Assembly: GCA_017458225.1 (NCBI GenBank) | Contig: JAFTFX010000031.1 | Location: forward strand, 17,784 to 81,783 | Direction: 5' to 3' | DNA from: Prevotella sp. | GTDB lineage: Bacteria; Bacteroidota; Bacteroidia; Bacteroidales; Bacteroidaceae | DNA: 64,000 nt | Shown: positions 25,982 to 34,808 of the stretch, one piece after another | Position numbering within the stretch: the stretch's first letter is position 1 | How the letters are laid out: each line of letters begins with the position of its first letter | Notes under the pieces: model-generated | What the model saw: only the letters and a program-made list of their open reading frames with translations | Databases searched by the model: none | What the model was told of the DNA's origin: nothing | Program-made: the position numbers and the translations under genes

Positions 25982-26586
25982 ATACGAGTAACGACGAAGT
26001 GATGGCTCTGCTGCGCCAGACTATCGAACAGGTATCGGGCATGACCGTTCATACGCCCAGCGACTACGAACAACTGAGCAGTCTGATTTTCAGTCAGCAG
26101 CATGCCACCATCAGCGCCTCAACGCTGAAACGGCTATGGGGCTATGCCGGACAGGACACACGCCCCCGTGTGTTTACGCTCGATGTGCTGGCCCGATTTG
26201 TCGGCTACAAGGATTTTAGTGCTTTTGAAAAGTCGGTTGGACAGGAGCAGCAACAGCAGAGTCAGCTGTTCCTCACTGATGCACTCACTGCCGACTTGCT
26301 GGCCATAGGCGACCGTCTGCTGTTGACGTGGCACCCCGACCGTCGTTGCGTGATAGAACATTTGGGCAGCGGGCATTTTCGCATTGTAGAGGCACAAAAC
26401 ACAAAGCTGTCTGTAGGCGACACTTTCGAATGCCACCTTTTCATTAATCACGAGCCGCTCTACATAGACCGGCTGATATATAACGGACTGCCCCCGATGA
26501 GCTATGTGGCCGGACGCATAGACGGGGTGATGGCCCAAAGACTGCCTGCAACGGGCCGACGGGACGGAGACGGAAAAGCAATCTGA
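25978..26586 (+). CDS. Uncharacterised protein with HTH-like N-terminus
   Basis: 202 residues, function unknown. The N-terminal 90 residues (SSLIFSQQHATISASTLKRLWGY, quoted by its key part STLKRLWGY, then TLDVLARFVGYKDFSAFE) look like a helical DNA-binding or HTH-type module that I know as a recurrent hypothetical family in Bacteroidetes. The C-terminal half (110-190) is predicted mostly beta: LLLTWHPDRRC, GDTFECHLFINHEPLYIDRL. No signal peptide or membrane segment. It stands alone downstream of the 22-bp array and duplicated block, with ATGA overlap to the short ORF. A second copy of the upstream block at 63.9 kb suggests a paralogue just beyond the right edge. Confidence 0.7.
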   Translation: MNTSNDEVMALLRQTIEQVSGMTVHTPSDYEQLSSLIFSQQHATISASTLKRLWGYAGQDTRPRVFTLDVLARFVGYKDFSAFEKSVGQEQQQQSQLFLTDALTADLLAIGDRLLLTWHPDRRCVIEHLGSGHFRIVEAQNTKLSVGDTFECHLFINHEPLYIDRLIYNGLPPMSYVAGRIDGVMAQRLPATGRRDGDGKAI

Positions 26587-26651
26587 TGCCTTTTACGGTG
26601 AAAAAATATGAAAAATGTAGGCATTCGTATAGGAAAAACGAAATAAATGCT

Positions 26652-26659
26652 TACTTTTG
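26652..26659 (+). promoter_or_regulatory. -7 box TACTTTTG for the aminotransferase gene
   Basis: TACTTTTGCA, 27 bp upstream of the ATG at 26687. Confidence 0.6.
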
Positions 26660-26686
26660 CACGTTCATTTATACAAAACGCATATT

Positions 26687-27886
26687 ATGGCACAACTATC
26701 CAACCGTCTGCAGAGACTGGCCCCTTCGGCAACACTGGCCATGTCGCAGAAAAGCTCAGAGATGAAGGCTCAGGGCATCGATGTGATTAACATGAGCGTC
26801 GGCGAACCCGACTTCAACACCCCCGACCACATCAAGCAGGCTGCCAAGCTGGCTATCGACGAGAACTATTCGCGCTATTCGCCCGTGCCGGGCTATCCCG
26901 ATTTGAGGCAGGCCATCGCCCGAAAGCTGGAACGCGAGAACCACTTGTCGTACACTCCAGCGGAAATTCTCGTTTCTAACGGTGCCAAGCAGAGTGTCTG
27001 CAATACCGTGATGGCACTGGTGAACCCAAGCGAGGAAGTCATTATTCCCGCGCCCTACTGGGTAAGCTATCCGCAGATGGTGAAACTGGCTGGCGGCGAA
27101 CCTGTCATTGTGGAGGCCACCTTCGAACAGAACTTCAAGATGACCCCTGAACAGTTGGAAGTCGCCATCACACCGAAGACGCGCATGATTATTCTCTGCT
27201 CGCCCAGCAATCCTACGGGCTCTGTTTATAATAAAGAGGAATTGCGCGCGCTCGCGAACGTTATATTAAAACATGAAGACCTCTTTGTGCTGGCCGATGA
27301 GATTTATGAGCACATTAACTACGTGGGCCACCATGAGTCAATAGCCCAGTTCCCCGGCATGAAGGAACGCGCCATCATTGTCAACGGAGTGTCGAAGGCT
27401 TACGCCATGACAGGCTGGCGCATTGGCTATATTGCAGCGCCCGAATGGATTGTAAAGGGTTGTAACAAACTGCAGGGACAGTACACCAGCGGCCCTTGCT
27501 CAGTAAGTCAGAAGGCAGCCGAGTTTGCCTACACCCAGAGCCAGGAGTGCGTCGAGGAAATGCGCAAGGCCTTTGAGCGCCGCCGCAACCTCATTGTGGA
27601 ACTGGCCAAGCAGATTCCGGGACTGGAAGTGAACGTGCCCGAGGGCGCCTTCTATCTGTTCCCCAAGTGCAGCAGTTTCTATGGCAGTACAACGCCTAAG
27701 GGCAATGCTGTCGCCAACAGCACCGACCTGGCCATGTATCTGCTGGAAGAGGCCCATGTGGCCACGGTGGGCGGCGATGCCTTTGGCGATCCCGACTGCT
27801 TCCGCATGAGCTATGCCACAAGCGACGACAACATCCGTGAGGCTATGCGGCGCATTGGCGTGGCACTCGAAAAACTGAAAAAATAA
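26687..27886 (+). CDS. Pyridoxal-phosphate aminotransferase, aspartate aminotransferase type
   Basis: Class I aminotransferase, 399 residues, probably aspartate:2-oxoglutarate in the cytoplasm. Visible motifs: SVGEPDFNTP, RYSPVPGYPDLRQAIA, SNGAKQSV, CSPSNPTGSVY with the substrate-binding Asn, ADEIYEHINY with the PLP-binding Asp and Tyr, and the Schiff-base lysine in GVSKAYAMTGWRIGY. The C-terminal RMSYATSD has the carboxylate-binding Arg. Start at ATG 26687 (MAQLSNRLQRL); an upstream frame begins within the promoter and is rejected. Alanine or tyrosine as alternative substrates cannot be excluded. Confidence 0.9.
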   Translation: MAQLSNRLQRLAPSATLAMSQKSSEMKAQGIDVINMSVGEPDFNTPDHIKQAAKLAIDENYSRYSPVPGYPDLRQAIARKLERENHLSYTPAEILVSNGAKQSVCNTVMALVNPSEEVIIPAPYWVSYPQMVKLAGGEPVIVEATFEQNFKMTPEQLEVAITPKTRMIILCSPSNPTGSVYNKEELRALANVILKHEDLFVLADEIYEHINYVGHHESIAQFPGMKERAIIVNGVSKAYAMTGWRIGYIAAPEWIVKGCNKLQGQYTSGPCSVSQKAAEFAYTQSQECVEEMRKAFERRRNLIVELAKQIPGLEVNVPEGAFYLFPKCSSFYGSTTPKGNAVANSTDLAMYLLEEAHVATVGGDAFGDPDCFRMSYATSDDNIREAMRRIGVALEKLKK

Positions 27887-27941
27887 GAGAAAAGGTACGT
27901 TAAAAGTGGTTAATTGATACGGAAGTCCACATTAATTTACT

Positions 27942-27949
27942 ATCTTTGC
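27942..27949 (+). promoter_or_regulatory. -7 box TATCTTTG for the exb-ton operon
   Basis: TATCTTTGCG, 120 bp upstream of the exbB ATG at 28070; the leader between holds no recognised structure. Confidence 0.55.
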
Positions 27950-28069
27950 GCGTGATTCTGCCAAGTTGGACACTCAATGTGGCCCAATTTGTCGGCAGAT
28001 AGCCTTAAATTGGAAGAACTTTATCAAATTATATTTCTTAATAACCAAAAACAAAAAATTAAATCAATT

Positions 28070-28897
28070 ATGGCAACAACAACAAAGGCTGCAGCCCCAG
28101 CTAAAAAAACGGGCTTCACTGGAATGAAGGAAGCATGGATTATCCTCGCCGTCTGCTGCGCAGCAGGTTACAGTGTGTGGTATTTCGTGATGGGTAACCC
28201 CGACAACTTCGTAGGCGGCGACCGCAGCGGTCACCCCGCAAACCTGCTTGGTACTGTGTATAAAGGCGGTTTCGTGGTAGGTCTGATCCTCACCCTTCTG
28301 TTCACCGTTATCTGCCTTGGCTTCGAGCGTTTCCTGGCCATCAAGAATGCTTCTGGTAAGATGAACCTGGCTAAGTTCACCGCTCAGGTGAAGAGCGCCA
28401 TCAAGGCTCAGAAGTTTGACGAGGCTCGTGCTCTGTGCGACAAGATGCAGGGTTCGGTTGCCAACGTGGTGCTGGCTTCTATCAATATGTATCAGACCGT
28501 TGAGACCGACGACACACTGAAGAAGGCTGCTAAGATTGCCAAGATTCAGCAGGCTCACGAAGAGGCCATCCAGTTGGAGATGCCTACGCTGCAGATGAAT
28601 ATGCCTATGGTTGCAACCATCGTTTCTCTGGGTACCCTGACCGCTCTGTTCGGTACTGTGCTCGGTATGATCGGATCGTTCCAGGCTCTGTCTGCTGGTG
28701 GCGGTGCTGACTCAATGGCTCTGTCTGCAGGTATTTCTGAGGCCCTTGTGAACACGGCTTCTGGTATTTTGACCTCTTGGGTTGCTACCGTTGTTTATAA
28801 CTTCTTCTCTAACAAGATCGATAAGCTGACTTACGCTCTCGATGAGATTGGCTTCACCATCGCAGCCACCTACGATTCTAACCACAACGAGGCTTAA
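28070..28897 (+). CDS. exbB: MotA/TolQ/ExbB proton channel family protein
   Basis: Inner-membrane proton-channel subunit that with ExbD powers TonB. The 275-residue protein has a short Ala/Lys-rich N-terminus, hydrophobic segments near 23-42 and 66-86, a long cytoplasmic helical region, and the TolQ/ExbB signature LTALFGTVLGMIGSF followed by a last membrane pair (ASGILTSWVATVVYNFF). The ATG at 28070 (MATTTKAAAP) is chosen because it matches family N-termini; the frame opens earlier in the leader. It is first in an operon exbB-exbD-exbD-tonB-pstS-like-TPR. Confidence 0.9.
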   Translation: MATTTKAAAPAKKTGFTGMKEAWIILAVCCAAGYSVWYFVMGNPDNFVGGDRSGHPANLLGTVYKGGFVVGLILTLLFTVICLGFERFLAIKNASGKMNLAKFTAQVKSAIKAQKFDEARALCDKMQGSVANVVLASINMYQTVETDDTLKKAAKIAKIQQAHEEAIQLEMPTLQMNMPMVATIVSLGTLTALFGTVLGMIGSFQALSAGGGADSMALSAGISEALVNTASGILTSWVATVVYNFFSNKIDKLTYALDEIGFTIAATYDSNHNEA

Positions 28898-28938
28898 TCG
28901 TTTTACCTTTATTAATTAATTGCTTAAAGAGTTAATCA

Positions 28939-29559
28939 ATGGGTAAAATTCAAATTAAGAAGAAAGACATCTGGATCGACATGACGCCTATGTCGGACGT
29001 GATGACGCTGCTTCTGTGCTTCTTCATGTTGACTTCAACATTCTTGACGCCGGAACCAGTATCTGTCAACACGCCTTCATCAGTGTCGCAGGTCAAGGTG
29101 CCCGAAAATGATGTGCTCAACATTCTGGTATCACCAGAGGGCAACATCTATGTGGGCTCTGAGAACCGCAACACGATGAACGACATGCTCGATGAGGTGA
29201 CCGGCAAGTTTGGCATAAGCCTGACTGGCGCTCAGCTCAAGAACTTCAAGGAGGATCCCATGATCGGTGCCCCCCTGAGCGTTCTGCCTTCCTATCTCAG
29301 CCTCGAAAAGGAGAAGATGGGTGAGGAGATCCAGAAGTTGAGCATCCCCCTCGATAGTATCGACGGCGGAATGAGTGAGTTCCAGGAATGGGTGAAGGCA
29401 GCTCGTAACTCCAACCCCGACCTTCGTCTGGCCATTAAGTGCGATGCTACCACATCGTATGCCGTGGTGAAGAAGATGATGTCGGAACTTCAGGATATGA
29501 ACGAGAACCGCTATCAGCTCATCACTAATCTTGACACCAAAAAGTTAGCGGAGGAATAA
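28939..29559 (+). CDS. exbD: ExbD/TolR family protein, first copy
   Basis: 206-residue bitopic protein with one membrane helix that carries the proton-conducting Asp: IDMTPMSDVMTLLLCFFML, given by its key part TPMSDVM. The periplasmic part is longer than E. coli ExbD (141 residues) and includes an insert of about 60 residues before the usual C-terminal fold (LRLAIKCDATTSYAVVKKMM). It lies 41 bp after exbB and 3 bp before a second, diverged exbD. Paired exbD genes are usual in Bacteroidetes. Confidence 0.88.
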   Translation: MGKIQIKKKDIWIDMTPMSDVMTLLLCFFMLTSTFLTPEPVSVNTPSSVSQVKVPENDVLNILVSPEGNIYVGSENRNTMNDMLDEVTGKFGISLTGAQLKNFKEDPMIGAPLSVLPSYLSLEKEKMGEEIQKLSIPLDSIDGGMSEFQEWVKAARNSNPDLRLAIKCDATTSYAVVKKMMSELQDMNENRYQLITNLDTKKLAEE

Positions 29560-29562
29560 AGT

Positions 29563-30246
29563 ATGGCAAAAAAAGGTGGTTCTAAGCAGAAAAAAATGGA
29601 TACCCGCGTGAACTTCACGCCAATGGTAGACATGATGATGCTTCTGATTACGTTCTTCATGCTCTGTACCACGCTGAGCAAGCCGCAGGCAATGCAGCTG
29701 ACGATGCCGAGTAATGATGAGAATATGACCAAGGAAGACAAGTCGGTGACGAAGGCTTCGTACACTATCACGCTGTTCCTTGGTGGTGAAGATAAGATTT
29801 ACTATGTTGAAGGTCTGCCCGACTACGAAAACCCCGAATGCATCAAGGAGACCACTTGGGGCAAGGAGGGCGTTCGCAAACTGCTCATTGAGCATATCAC
29901 CGAGGACGGCTTCTCGCCTGTGGCACGTGTCATGATGGCGAAGAAGAAGCTGGACGAGAAGAGAGCTCAGCTGGGTGACAAAATGACGACCGAGGCTTAC
30001 GAGAAAGAACTCTCTGACATCCGTAATGGTAAGGCAGAGGAGTTCCTGGCCGAATTTGGCGATCAGGGTATGCAGACGCTGACCGTGATCATCAAGCCGA
30101 TGGACGTTTCGACCTATAACAACATGGTTCAGGCCCTTGACGAGATGCTGATTTGCAGTATTGGTAAGTATGTGATTGATAAGGTCAATGAGGACGATGA
30201 GAAGCTTCTCGAACTCAAAGGCATAAAGTATACTAACGAGAAATAA
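29563..30246 (+). CDS. ExbD/TolR family protein, second copy
   Basis: 227 residues with a Lys-rich cytoplasmic start, one membrane helix with the conserved Asp (NFTPMVDMMMLLITFF) and a periplasmic domain with its own large insert (KEDKSVTKASYTITLFLGG onward; GEDKIYYVEGLPDYENPE as the key region). It differs from the first ExbD outside the helix, so the two probably form a heteromeric pair with ExbB rather than being redundant. It starts 3 bp after the first exbD stop. Confidence 0.88.
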   Translation: MAKKGGSKQKKMDTRVNFTPMVDMMMLLITFFMLCTTLSKPQAMQLTMPSNDENMTKEDKSVTKASYTITLFLGGEDKIYYVEGLPDYENPECIKETTWGKEGVRKLLIEHITEDGFSPVARVMMAKKKLDEKRAQLGDKMTTEAYEKELSDIRNGKAEEFLAEFGDQGMQTLTVIIKPMDVSTYNNMVQALDEMLICSIGKYVIDKVNEDDEKLLELKGIKYTNEK

Positions 30247-30263
30247 AAGAAAGGTATAGAACT

Positions 30264-31097
30264 ATGTCAAGAATTGATCTTATAGATAATGGATGGGTTG
30301 ACCTCGTATTTGAGGGCAAAAACCAGACCTACGGTGCTTATCAGCTGCGCCAGGAAACAGGTAAGCGCAACTTCTACTCCCTGCTCATCATGGCTGGTAT
30401 CGGCCTCGCCATTGCCATTACGGTGGCTGTGGTCGGTGTCGTGCAGAATGCCATGAAGAGCGACGTGGCCATTGAGACCGACGTCGAGCTCTCTAAGCTG
30501 GCTCAGAAGAAGGAAGCCAAGGTGGAGCGCAAAGAGCCTGTCAAGGTTGAAGTTGAGCAGAAAGTTGTAGAGAAGGTGAAGAGCTCAGTGAAGTTCACAG
30601 CACCTGAGATTAAGAAGGACGACGAGGTGAAGCCTGAGGACGAAATCAAGTCGCAGGACGACCTCGCCAAGACGAACACTGCCATCGGTACTTTCGATGT
30701 GAAAGGTAACGACGAGGCTGAAGGCGAAGTGCTGAAGGCCAAGGAGGTTATCGCCGACGAAAAGCCGAAGGAGGAAGAAACCAAGGTCTTCGACGTGGTA
30801 GAGCAGATGCCTGAGTTCCCCGGTGGACAGGCTGCCCTGCTGAAGTGGATCAGCGATCATATCCGCTATCCGGCCGTTGCCGAGGAGAATGGTATCCAGG
30901 GTCGCGTGGTATGTACCTTCGTGGTGGAGCGCGATGGCTCGGTGACCGACGTGCAGGTAGCACGTTCTATCGACCCCTCACTGGATAAGGAGGCTGTGCG
31001 CGTGCTGAAGCAGATGCCTCGCTGGAATCCTGGTAAGCAGAACGGTTCGTCTGTACGTGTGAAGTACACCGTACCTGTAACCTTCAGACTACAATAA
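30264..31097 (+). CDS. tonB: TonB-type energy transducer
   Basis: Carries proton-motive energy from ExbBD to outer-membrane receptors. 277 residues: a 35-residue cytoplasmic start with FEGKNQTYGAYQLRQ (typical of Bacteroidetes TonB), one membrane helix (about 40-62), a charged Lys/Glu linker rather than the Pro-rich one of E. coli, and a C-terminal TonB domain (about 180-277) with EQMPEFPGGQAALLKWI, ENGIQGRVVC, KQMPRWNPGKQNG and VPVTF. Likely partner of receptors such as the one at 18631. Confidence 0.93.
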   Translation: MSRIDLIDNGWVDLVFEGKNQTYGAYQLRQETGKRNFYSLLIMAGIGLAIAITVAVVGVVQNAMKSDVAIETDVELSKLAQKKEAKVERKEPVKVEVEQKVVEKVKSSVKFTAPEIKKDDEVKPEDEIKSQDDLAKTNTAIGTFDVKGNDEAEGEVLKAKEVIADEKPKEEETKVFDVVEQMPEFPGGQAALLKWISDHIRYPAVAEENGIQGRVVCTFVVERDGSVTDVQVARSIDPSLDKEAVRVLKQMPRWNPGKQNGSSVRVKYTVPVTFRLQ

Positions 31098-31107
31098 AAT
31101 TAAAAGT

Positions 31108-32088
31108 ATGAACAGAACTCGATTCAACAAGATCGTTGGATTATCACTCTTTTTAGGCTTGTTCCTCGCTTGTGGGAACAAGCCTAAAACTGATTTAGGC
31201 TATGATTACGAGGCTGCAGCATCGTTCTTTGCAGCCGACGAGAGTTTCCATCCCATTCTCGATGAGGAATTGGAAGTTTTTACCCGGGTGTTCAATCGCA
31301 ATGCGGTTCATCAGGACACGCTGAAAGCACTCTACACCAGTGAGCAGGAGGCTATTGAGATGCTCATGAAGAACGAGACGTGGCTGGCTTTCACCACCCG
31401 TTCGCTCACCGAGAAGGAACTGAGCAACCTCAAGGCACGTTCGTTTGCACCGCGCATCATGCCCATCGGCTACGACGGACTGGCTATCATCGTCAATAAT
31501 GTCAATACCGACACCTGCATTACGGTGAAGGACATTGCACGCATTCTGAAGGGTGAGGTGACCTCTTGGAGCGATATCTATCCGAAGTCGAAACTCGGTA
31601 AGATTGAGGTGGTGTTCGACAATCCGCGTTCCAGTGCCGTGCGCTATTGTGTCGACTCCATCCTTGGCGGACAGCCCATCAACAGCGACATGCAGGAGAA
31701 TATCGGTGCCATGCTGAAGAGTGCCGAGGTGGTAGACTACGTGGAGCGCACGCCGAATGCCTTTGGCATCATCGGGTCTAACTGGCTGAACGACCAGCGC
31801 GACACGACCAATGTCACATTCAAGAAGAACATAACGGTGATGAAGGTGTCGAGGCTCGACTCTGCTACAGTGCAGAACAGCCGCCGCCCTTATCAGTACT
31901 ATATATATAATGGCAGCTACCCGTTGGTGCGCACCATCTATGCCATCATCAATGAGCCGCGAACAGGTCAGCCCACGGGCTTTGCCAACTTCTGCCGACT
32001 GCCTCAGGGACAGCGCGTCATCTTCAACGCAGGCCTGTTGCCCATCATGCGCGACCTGAACGTCCGACAGGTAAATGTTGTTAAATAA
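31108..32088 (+). CDS. PstS-like phosphate-binding lipoprotein in the TonB operon
   Basis: 326-residue lipoprotein with lipobox FLACG (Cys about residue 22). The fold is PstS-like: FTTRSLTEKEL, IGYDGLAIIVNN, TVKDIARILKGEVTSWSDI and NAFGIIGSNWL are the segments that in PstS line the anion site. No pst permease or ATPase genes are near; it sits 10 bp after tonB. In Bacteroidetes this gene recurs in exb-tonB operons, so a role in sensing or feeding phosphate to the Ton system, or a re-purposed binding protein, is possible. Ligand is inferred only. Confidence 0.8.
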   Translation: MNRTRFNKIVGLSLFLGLFLACGNKPKTDLGYDYEAAASFFAADESFHPILDEELEVFTRVFNRNAVHQDTLKALYTSEQEAIEMLMKNETWLAFTTRSLTEKELSNLKARSFAPRIMPIGYDGLAIIVNNVNTDTCITVKDIARILKGEVTSWSDIYPKSKLGKIEVVFDNPRSSAVRYCVDSILGGQPINSDMQENIGAMLKSAEVVDYVERTPNAFGIIGSNWLNDQRDTTNVTFKKNITVMKVSRLDSATVQNSRRPYQYYIYNGSYPLVRTIYAIINEPRTGQPTGFANFCRLPQGQRVIFNAGLLPIMRDLNVRQVNVVK

Positions 32089-32227
32089 TGGCTTGAAAAC
32101 ATACTATTCAGTAGCTTTTCTTGTTAATGTTATTAAACATCGATTAACTTCGAGCACGCTAAATCGTCAGAAAAATAAGGGATATAATCCAGGAGAGTAA
32201 ATAAACAATTAATCAAATAAATTGATT

Positions 32228-33646
32228 ATGAAAACATTAAAATATCTATTCATTGGCGCACTGTCGCTCAGCTTCAGTGCCCCGGCTATGGCTCAGGATG
32301 AGTCGCCCGTAGAGACTGTGAAGGCTCTGATCAAGAGCAATACGCCCGACGCAGAGAAGCAGATTAAGTCTATCTACAAGAAGAACAAGAAGAATGGTGA
32401 AGTCATTGTGGGTATTGCCCGCGCCTACTATGAGGCTAAGGATACGGCGAATGCCCATCTCTATGCTGACTATGCCACGAAGTTGAACTACGGTCCTGCC
32501 TATATCGTGCTGGGCGATATTGCAGCCCTCTCTGACGATGGTGGTGCTGCTGCCCGTATGTACGACCAGGCCATCTATTTCGACCCAAAGAACCCCGATG
32601 CTTACTATAAGTATGCCAGCGTTTACCGCAAGGTGAGCCCGAAGGTGGCTGCCGATAAGCTGGAGGATCTGCGCGTGCAGCGTCCTGACCTGCCCGTGGA
32701 TGCTTTGAAGGGTCGTATCCTTTACCTGGCCAATGAGTTCGACAGCGCTATCGAGGCTTTCAAGAAGGCCGATCTCTCCAAGATGGAAGAGCGCGATGTG
32801 CGCAGTTTCGCCATGGCTTACTATCTTACAGGTAAGCACCAGCCTTCGCTGGAGGTAGCCGAGTTCGCCCTGCAGAAGTCTCCCCGTGATGCAGGCTTCA
32901 ACCGCTTAGCTTTCTTCACCAATACCGACCTGAAGAACTTCGAAAAGGCTCTGGAGTATGCCGATCGCCTGTTCAACAAGAGCGACTCTGCCAAGTTCAC
33001 CTACTTCGACTACTCTTACTATGGCAACGCCCTGAATGGTGCCAAGAAGCACGACGAGGCTATCGCCGCTTATAAGAAGGCTCTGGAGCAGGAGTTCGAC
33101 TCTAACGACAAGCGTGCCGGTGTCATCAAGCAGCTGGCCGATGCCTATAAGGGTGTTGACGACTATGCAAATGCCGTCAACTACTACGATCAGTTCTTGA
33201 AGGAAGTGTCGCACGCCACGCTGACCGACTATGCCGACCTGGGCCGTCTCTATGTTCAGTATGCTGGCACACTGGAGGGTGATGCTAAGATGGAGAAACT
33301 GCAGAAGGCCGATCAAATCTATGCTGACCTGGCTGCCAAGAATGCCGATGCCAAGGAATACTCGCTGTTCTGGCGTGCTCGTGTAGGCACCATGATGGAT
33401 CCGGAGGCTGCTCAGGGACTGGCCCAGCCGTTCTACGAGGAACTGTTCAACATCATTGCCGAGAAAGCTGAGAAAGACAAGTCAGATGTTGCCCGTATGA
33501 AGGAGAGCGGCAACTTCCTGATGGTCTACTATCTGAAGATAAAGGACGATACCGCTAAGTCTGGTGAGTTCGCTCAGAAAGTGATTGAGATCGATCCTGA
33601 GAACGAGACAGCCAAACAAATTATGGAACTGTTCAAGAAGGACTAA
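32228..33646 (+). CDS. Exported tetratricopeptide-repeat protein
   Basis: 472 residues with a signal peptide (MKTLKYLFIGALSLSFSAPA, cleavage about AMAQ) and a series of degenerate TPR helices throughout (for example ALEYADRLFNKSDS, IAAYKKALEQEFDS, AVNYYDQFLKEVS). Such proteins act as scaffolds. It is last in the exb-ton operon, 139 bp after the PstS-like gene, and is followed by a hairpin terminator at 33657. The ATG at 32228 is preferred over a TTG two codons earlier. Precise role unknown; association with Ton energy transduction is inferred from position. Confidence 0.85.
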   Translation: MKTLKYLFIGALSLSFSAPAMAQDESPVETVKALIKSNTPDAEKQIKSIYKKNKKNGEVIVGIARAYYEAKDTANAHLYADYATKLNYGPAYIVLGDIAALSDDGGAAARMYDQAIYFDPKNPDAYYKYASVYRKVSPKVAADKLEDLRVQRPDLPVDALKGRILYLANEFDSAIEAFKKADLSKMEERDVRSFAMAYYLTGKHQPSLEVAEFALQKSPRDAGFNRLAFFTNTDLKNFEKALEYADRLFNKSDSAKFTYFDYSYYGNALNGAKKHDEAIAAYKKALEQEFDSNDKRAGVIKQLADAYKGVDDYANAVNYYDQFLKEVSHATLTDYADLGRLYVQYAGTLEGDAKMEKLQKADQIYADLAAKNADAKEYSLFWRARVGTMMDPEAAQGLAQPFYEELFNIIAEKAEKDKSDVARMKESGNFLMVYYLKIKDDTAKSGEFAQKVIEIDPENETAKQIMELFKKD

Positions 33647-33656
33647 ATAAAAAAGA

Positions 33657-33686
33657 AAGGAGGCGCTCTGTTAAGAGTGCCTCCTT
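33657..33686 (+). terminator. Hairpin after the TPR gene, convergent with ferredoxin
   Basis: AAGGAGGC(G)CTC pairs with GAG(T)GCCTCCTT around GTTAA, followed by CATTTTG. It lies between the convergent TPR and ferredoxin genes, so it may serve both. Confidence 0.65.
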
Positions 33687-33720
33687 CATTTTGATTTGGT
33701 TTATGAAGCTAATGTTAGGA

Positions 33721-33888
33721 TTAGCCTAAGCTGATGGCCTCAGAAGGACAAACGCTTGCGCATGTGCCACACTCGGTGCACAGATCAGCGTTGATTGAAT
33801 ACTTCTCACCTTCAGAAATTGCCTCTACGGGGCACTCACCTGCGCATGTTCCACATGCAATGCAGTCATCACCAATTACGTATGCCAT
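33721..33888 (-). CDS. Ferredoxin, 2[4Fe-4S]
   Basis: Small electron carrier of 55 residues, read directly from the minus strand: start MAYVIGDDC, first cluster motif CIACGTCAGECP and second motif CTECGTCASVCP, both CxxCxxCxxxCP, ending AISLG. All eight cysteines are present and the two halves are internally similar, as in clostridial-type ferredoxins. A -7 box lies at 33934-33941 and it appears monocistronic. Partner enzymes (for example pyruvate:ferredoxin oxidoreductase) are not in the window. Confidence 0.95.
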   Translation of the reverse strand: MAYVIGDDCIACGTCAGECPVEAISEGEKYSINADLCTECGTCASVCPSEAISLG

Positions 33889-33933
33889 AATGTTTTTTGA
33901 ATTTTGATTAGTTAATACTTAATTTTGATGATG

Positions 33934-33941
33934 CAAAAGTA
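33934..33941 (-). promoter_or_regulatory. -7 box TACTTTTG for ferredoxin
   Basis: TACTTTTGCA on the minus strand, 46 bp upstream of the ferredoxin ATG. Confidence 0.6.
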
Positions 33942-34054
33942 ATAACTTTTTCCTAATCATACCAATATTTTGGTATTTATTTTTGCAATTTATACGCCGT
34001 CGAAATAGAATGTGATATAATAACTTTCCCTTTTCTTCGTTATTAAATATACTG

Positions 34055-34798
34055 ATGCGACGTTTACTGATATGTCTCACTCTGGCACTGTCGGCACTGT
34101 GTGCCACGGCCCAGGAACGCAAAGTGCAGAACAAGCCTTACATAGACTTGCGCCCTTTGCATTTCGGCGTTTCCATTGGTCTGCACATGCAGGATGCTGA
34201 GTTTGTGAACGTGGGGCCCCAGACTGTGCTGATGCCCGACGGGCAAAGTCAGCAGGGCTACGTGCTTTGCGATGCCGACATGTGGAATCCGGGCTTCAGT
34301 GTGGGCGTGTTGGCCGACCTGCGCCTGCACCAGCATTTCTCCCTGCGCGTCACGCCCACCATGCATTTCGGCGCGAAGCATTTGGTCTATCGCAACATGC
34401 TGGAACTGACGGAGTCTGGACGGCCTGTGGAGACTACTCAAGACCTGAAAAACACCTATCTCTCCATTCCTGTTGATATCAAGTTCTCAGCCGAACGCTT
34501 CAATAACTACCGGCCTTACCTCATTGCCGGTGTCAGCCCGATGATCAATCTGACGGGAAAAGATCAAGACTATGTTCAGCTGAAACGCTACGATCTGATG
34601 CTTGAGGTGGGACTGGGCTGCGATTTCTATCTTCCCTTCTTCAAACTGATACCAGAGTTGAAGTTCTGCTACGGCCTGACCAATGCCCTCGACAAGTCGC
34701 ATGTAGACGAACTGACTGATATCAACAAGCGTGTGTTCGCCCAAAGCGTGTCAAGTGCCCACACCAAGATGTTCGTGCTGACACTCTATTTCGAATAG
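34055..34798 (+). CDS. porT: PorT-like outer-membrane beta-barrel protein
   Basis: 247 residues with signal peptide (cleavage near CATAQ) and an 8-stranded-barrel pattern of alternating residues. The start of the mature part, PYIDLRPLHFGVSIGLHMQD, resembles PorT of Porphyromonas, a component needed for type IX secretion, and the end FVLTLYFE is a typical barrel terminus. T9SS use is consistent with the sorting-type tail on the surface protein at 37291. It could be another barrel of the same family, but the HFG...GL motif and length favour PorT. Confidence 0.8.
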   Translation: MRRLLICLTLALSALCATAQERKVQNKPYIDLRPLHFGVSIGLHMQDAEFVNVGPQTVLMPDGQSQQGYVLCDADMWNPGFSVGVLADLRLHQHFSLRVTPTMHFGAKHLVYRNMLELTESGRPVETTQDLKNTYLSIPVDIKFSAERFNNYRPYLIAGVSPMINLTGKDQDYVQLKRYDLMLEVGLGCDFYLPFFKLIPELKFCYGLTNALDKSHVDELTDINKRVFAQSVSSAHTKMFVLTLYFE

Positions 34799-34808
34799 TC
34801 TTCAGTGC

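Noticed and set aside
33720-33890. Gap without genes between the TPR gene and porT
   Set aside because: Direct reading of the minus strand gives a complete 55-residue two-cluster ferredoxin, so the gap is not empty.
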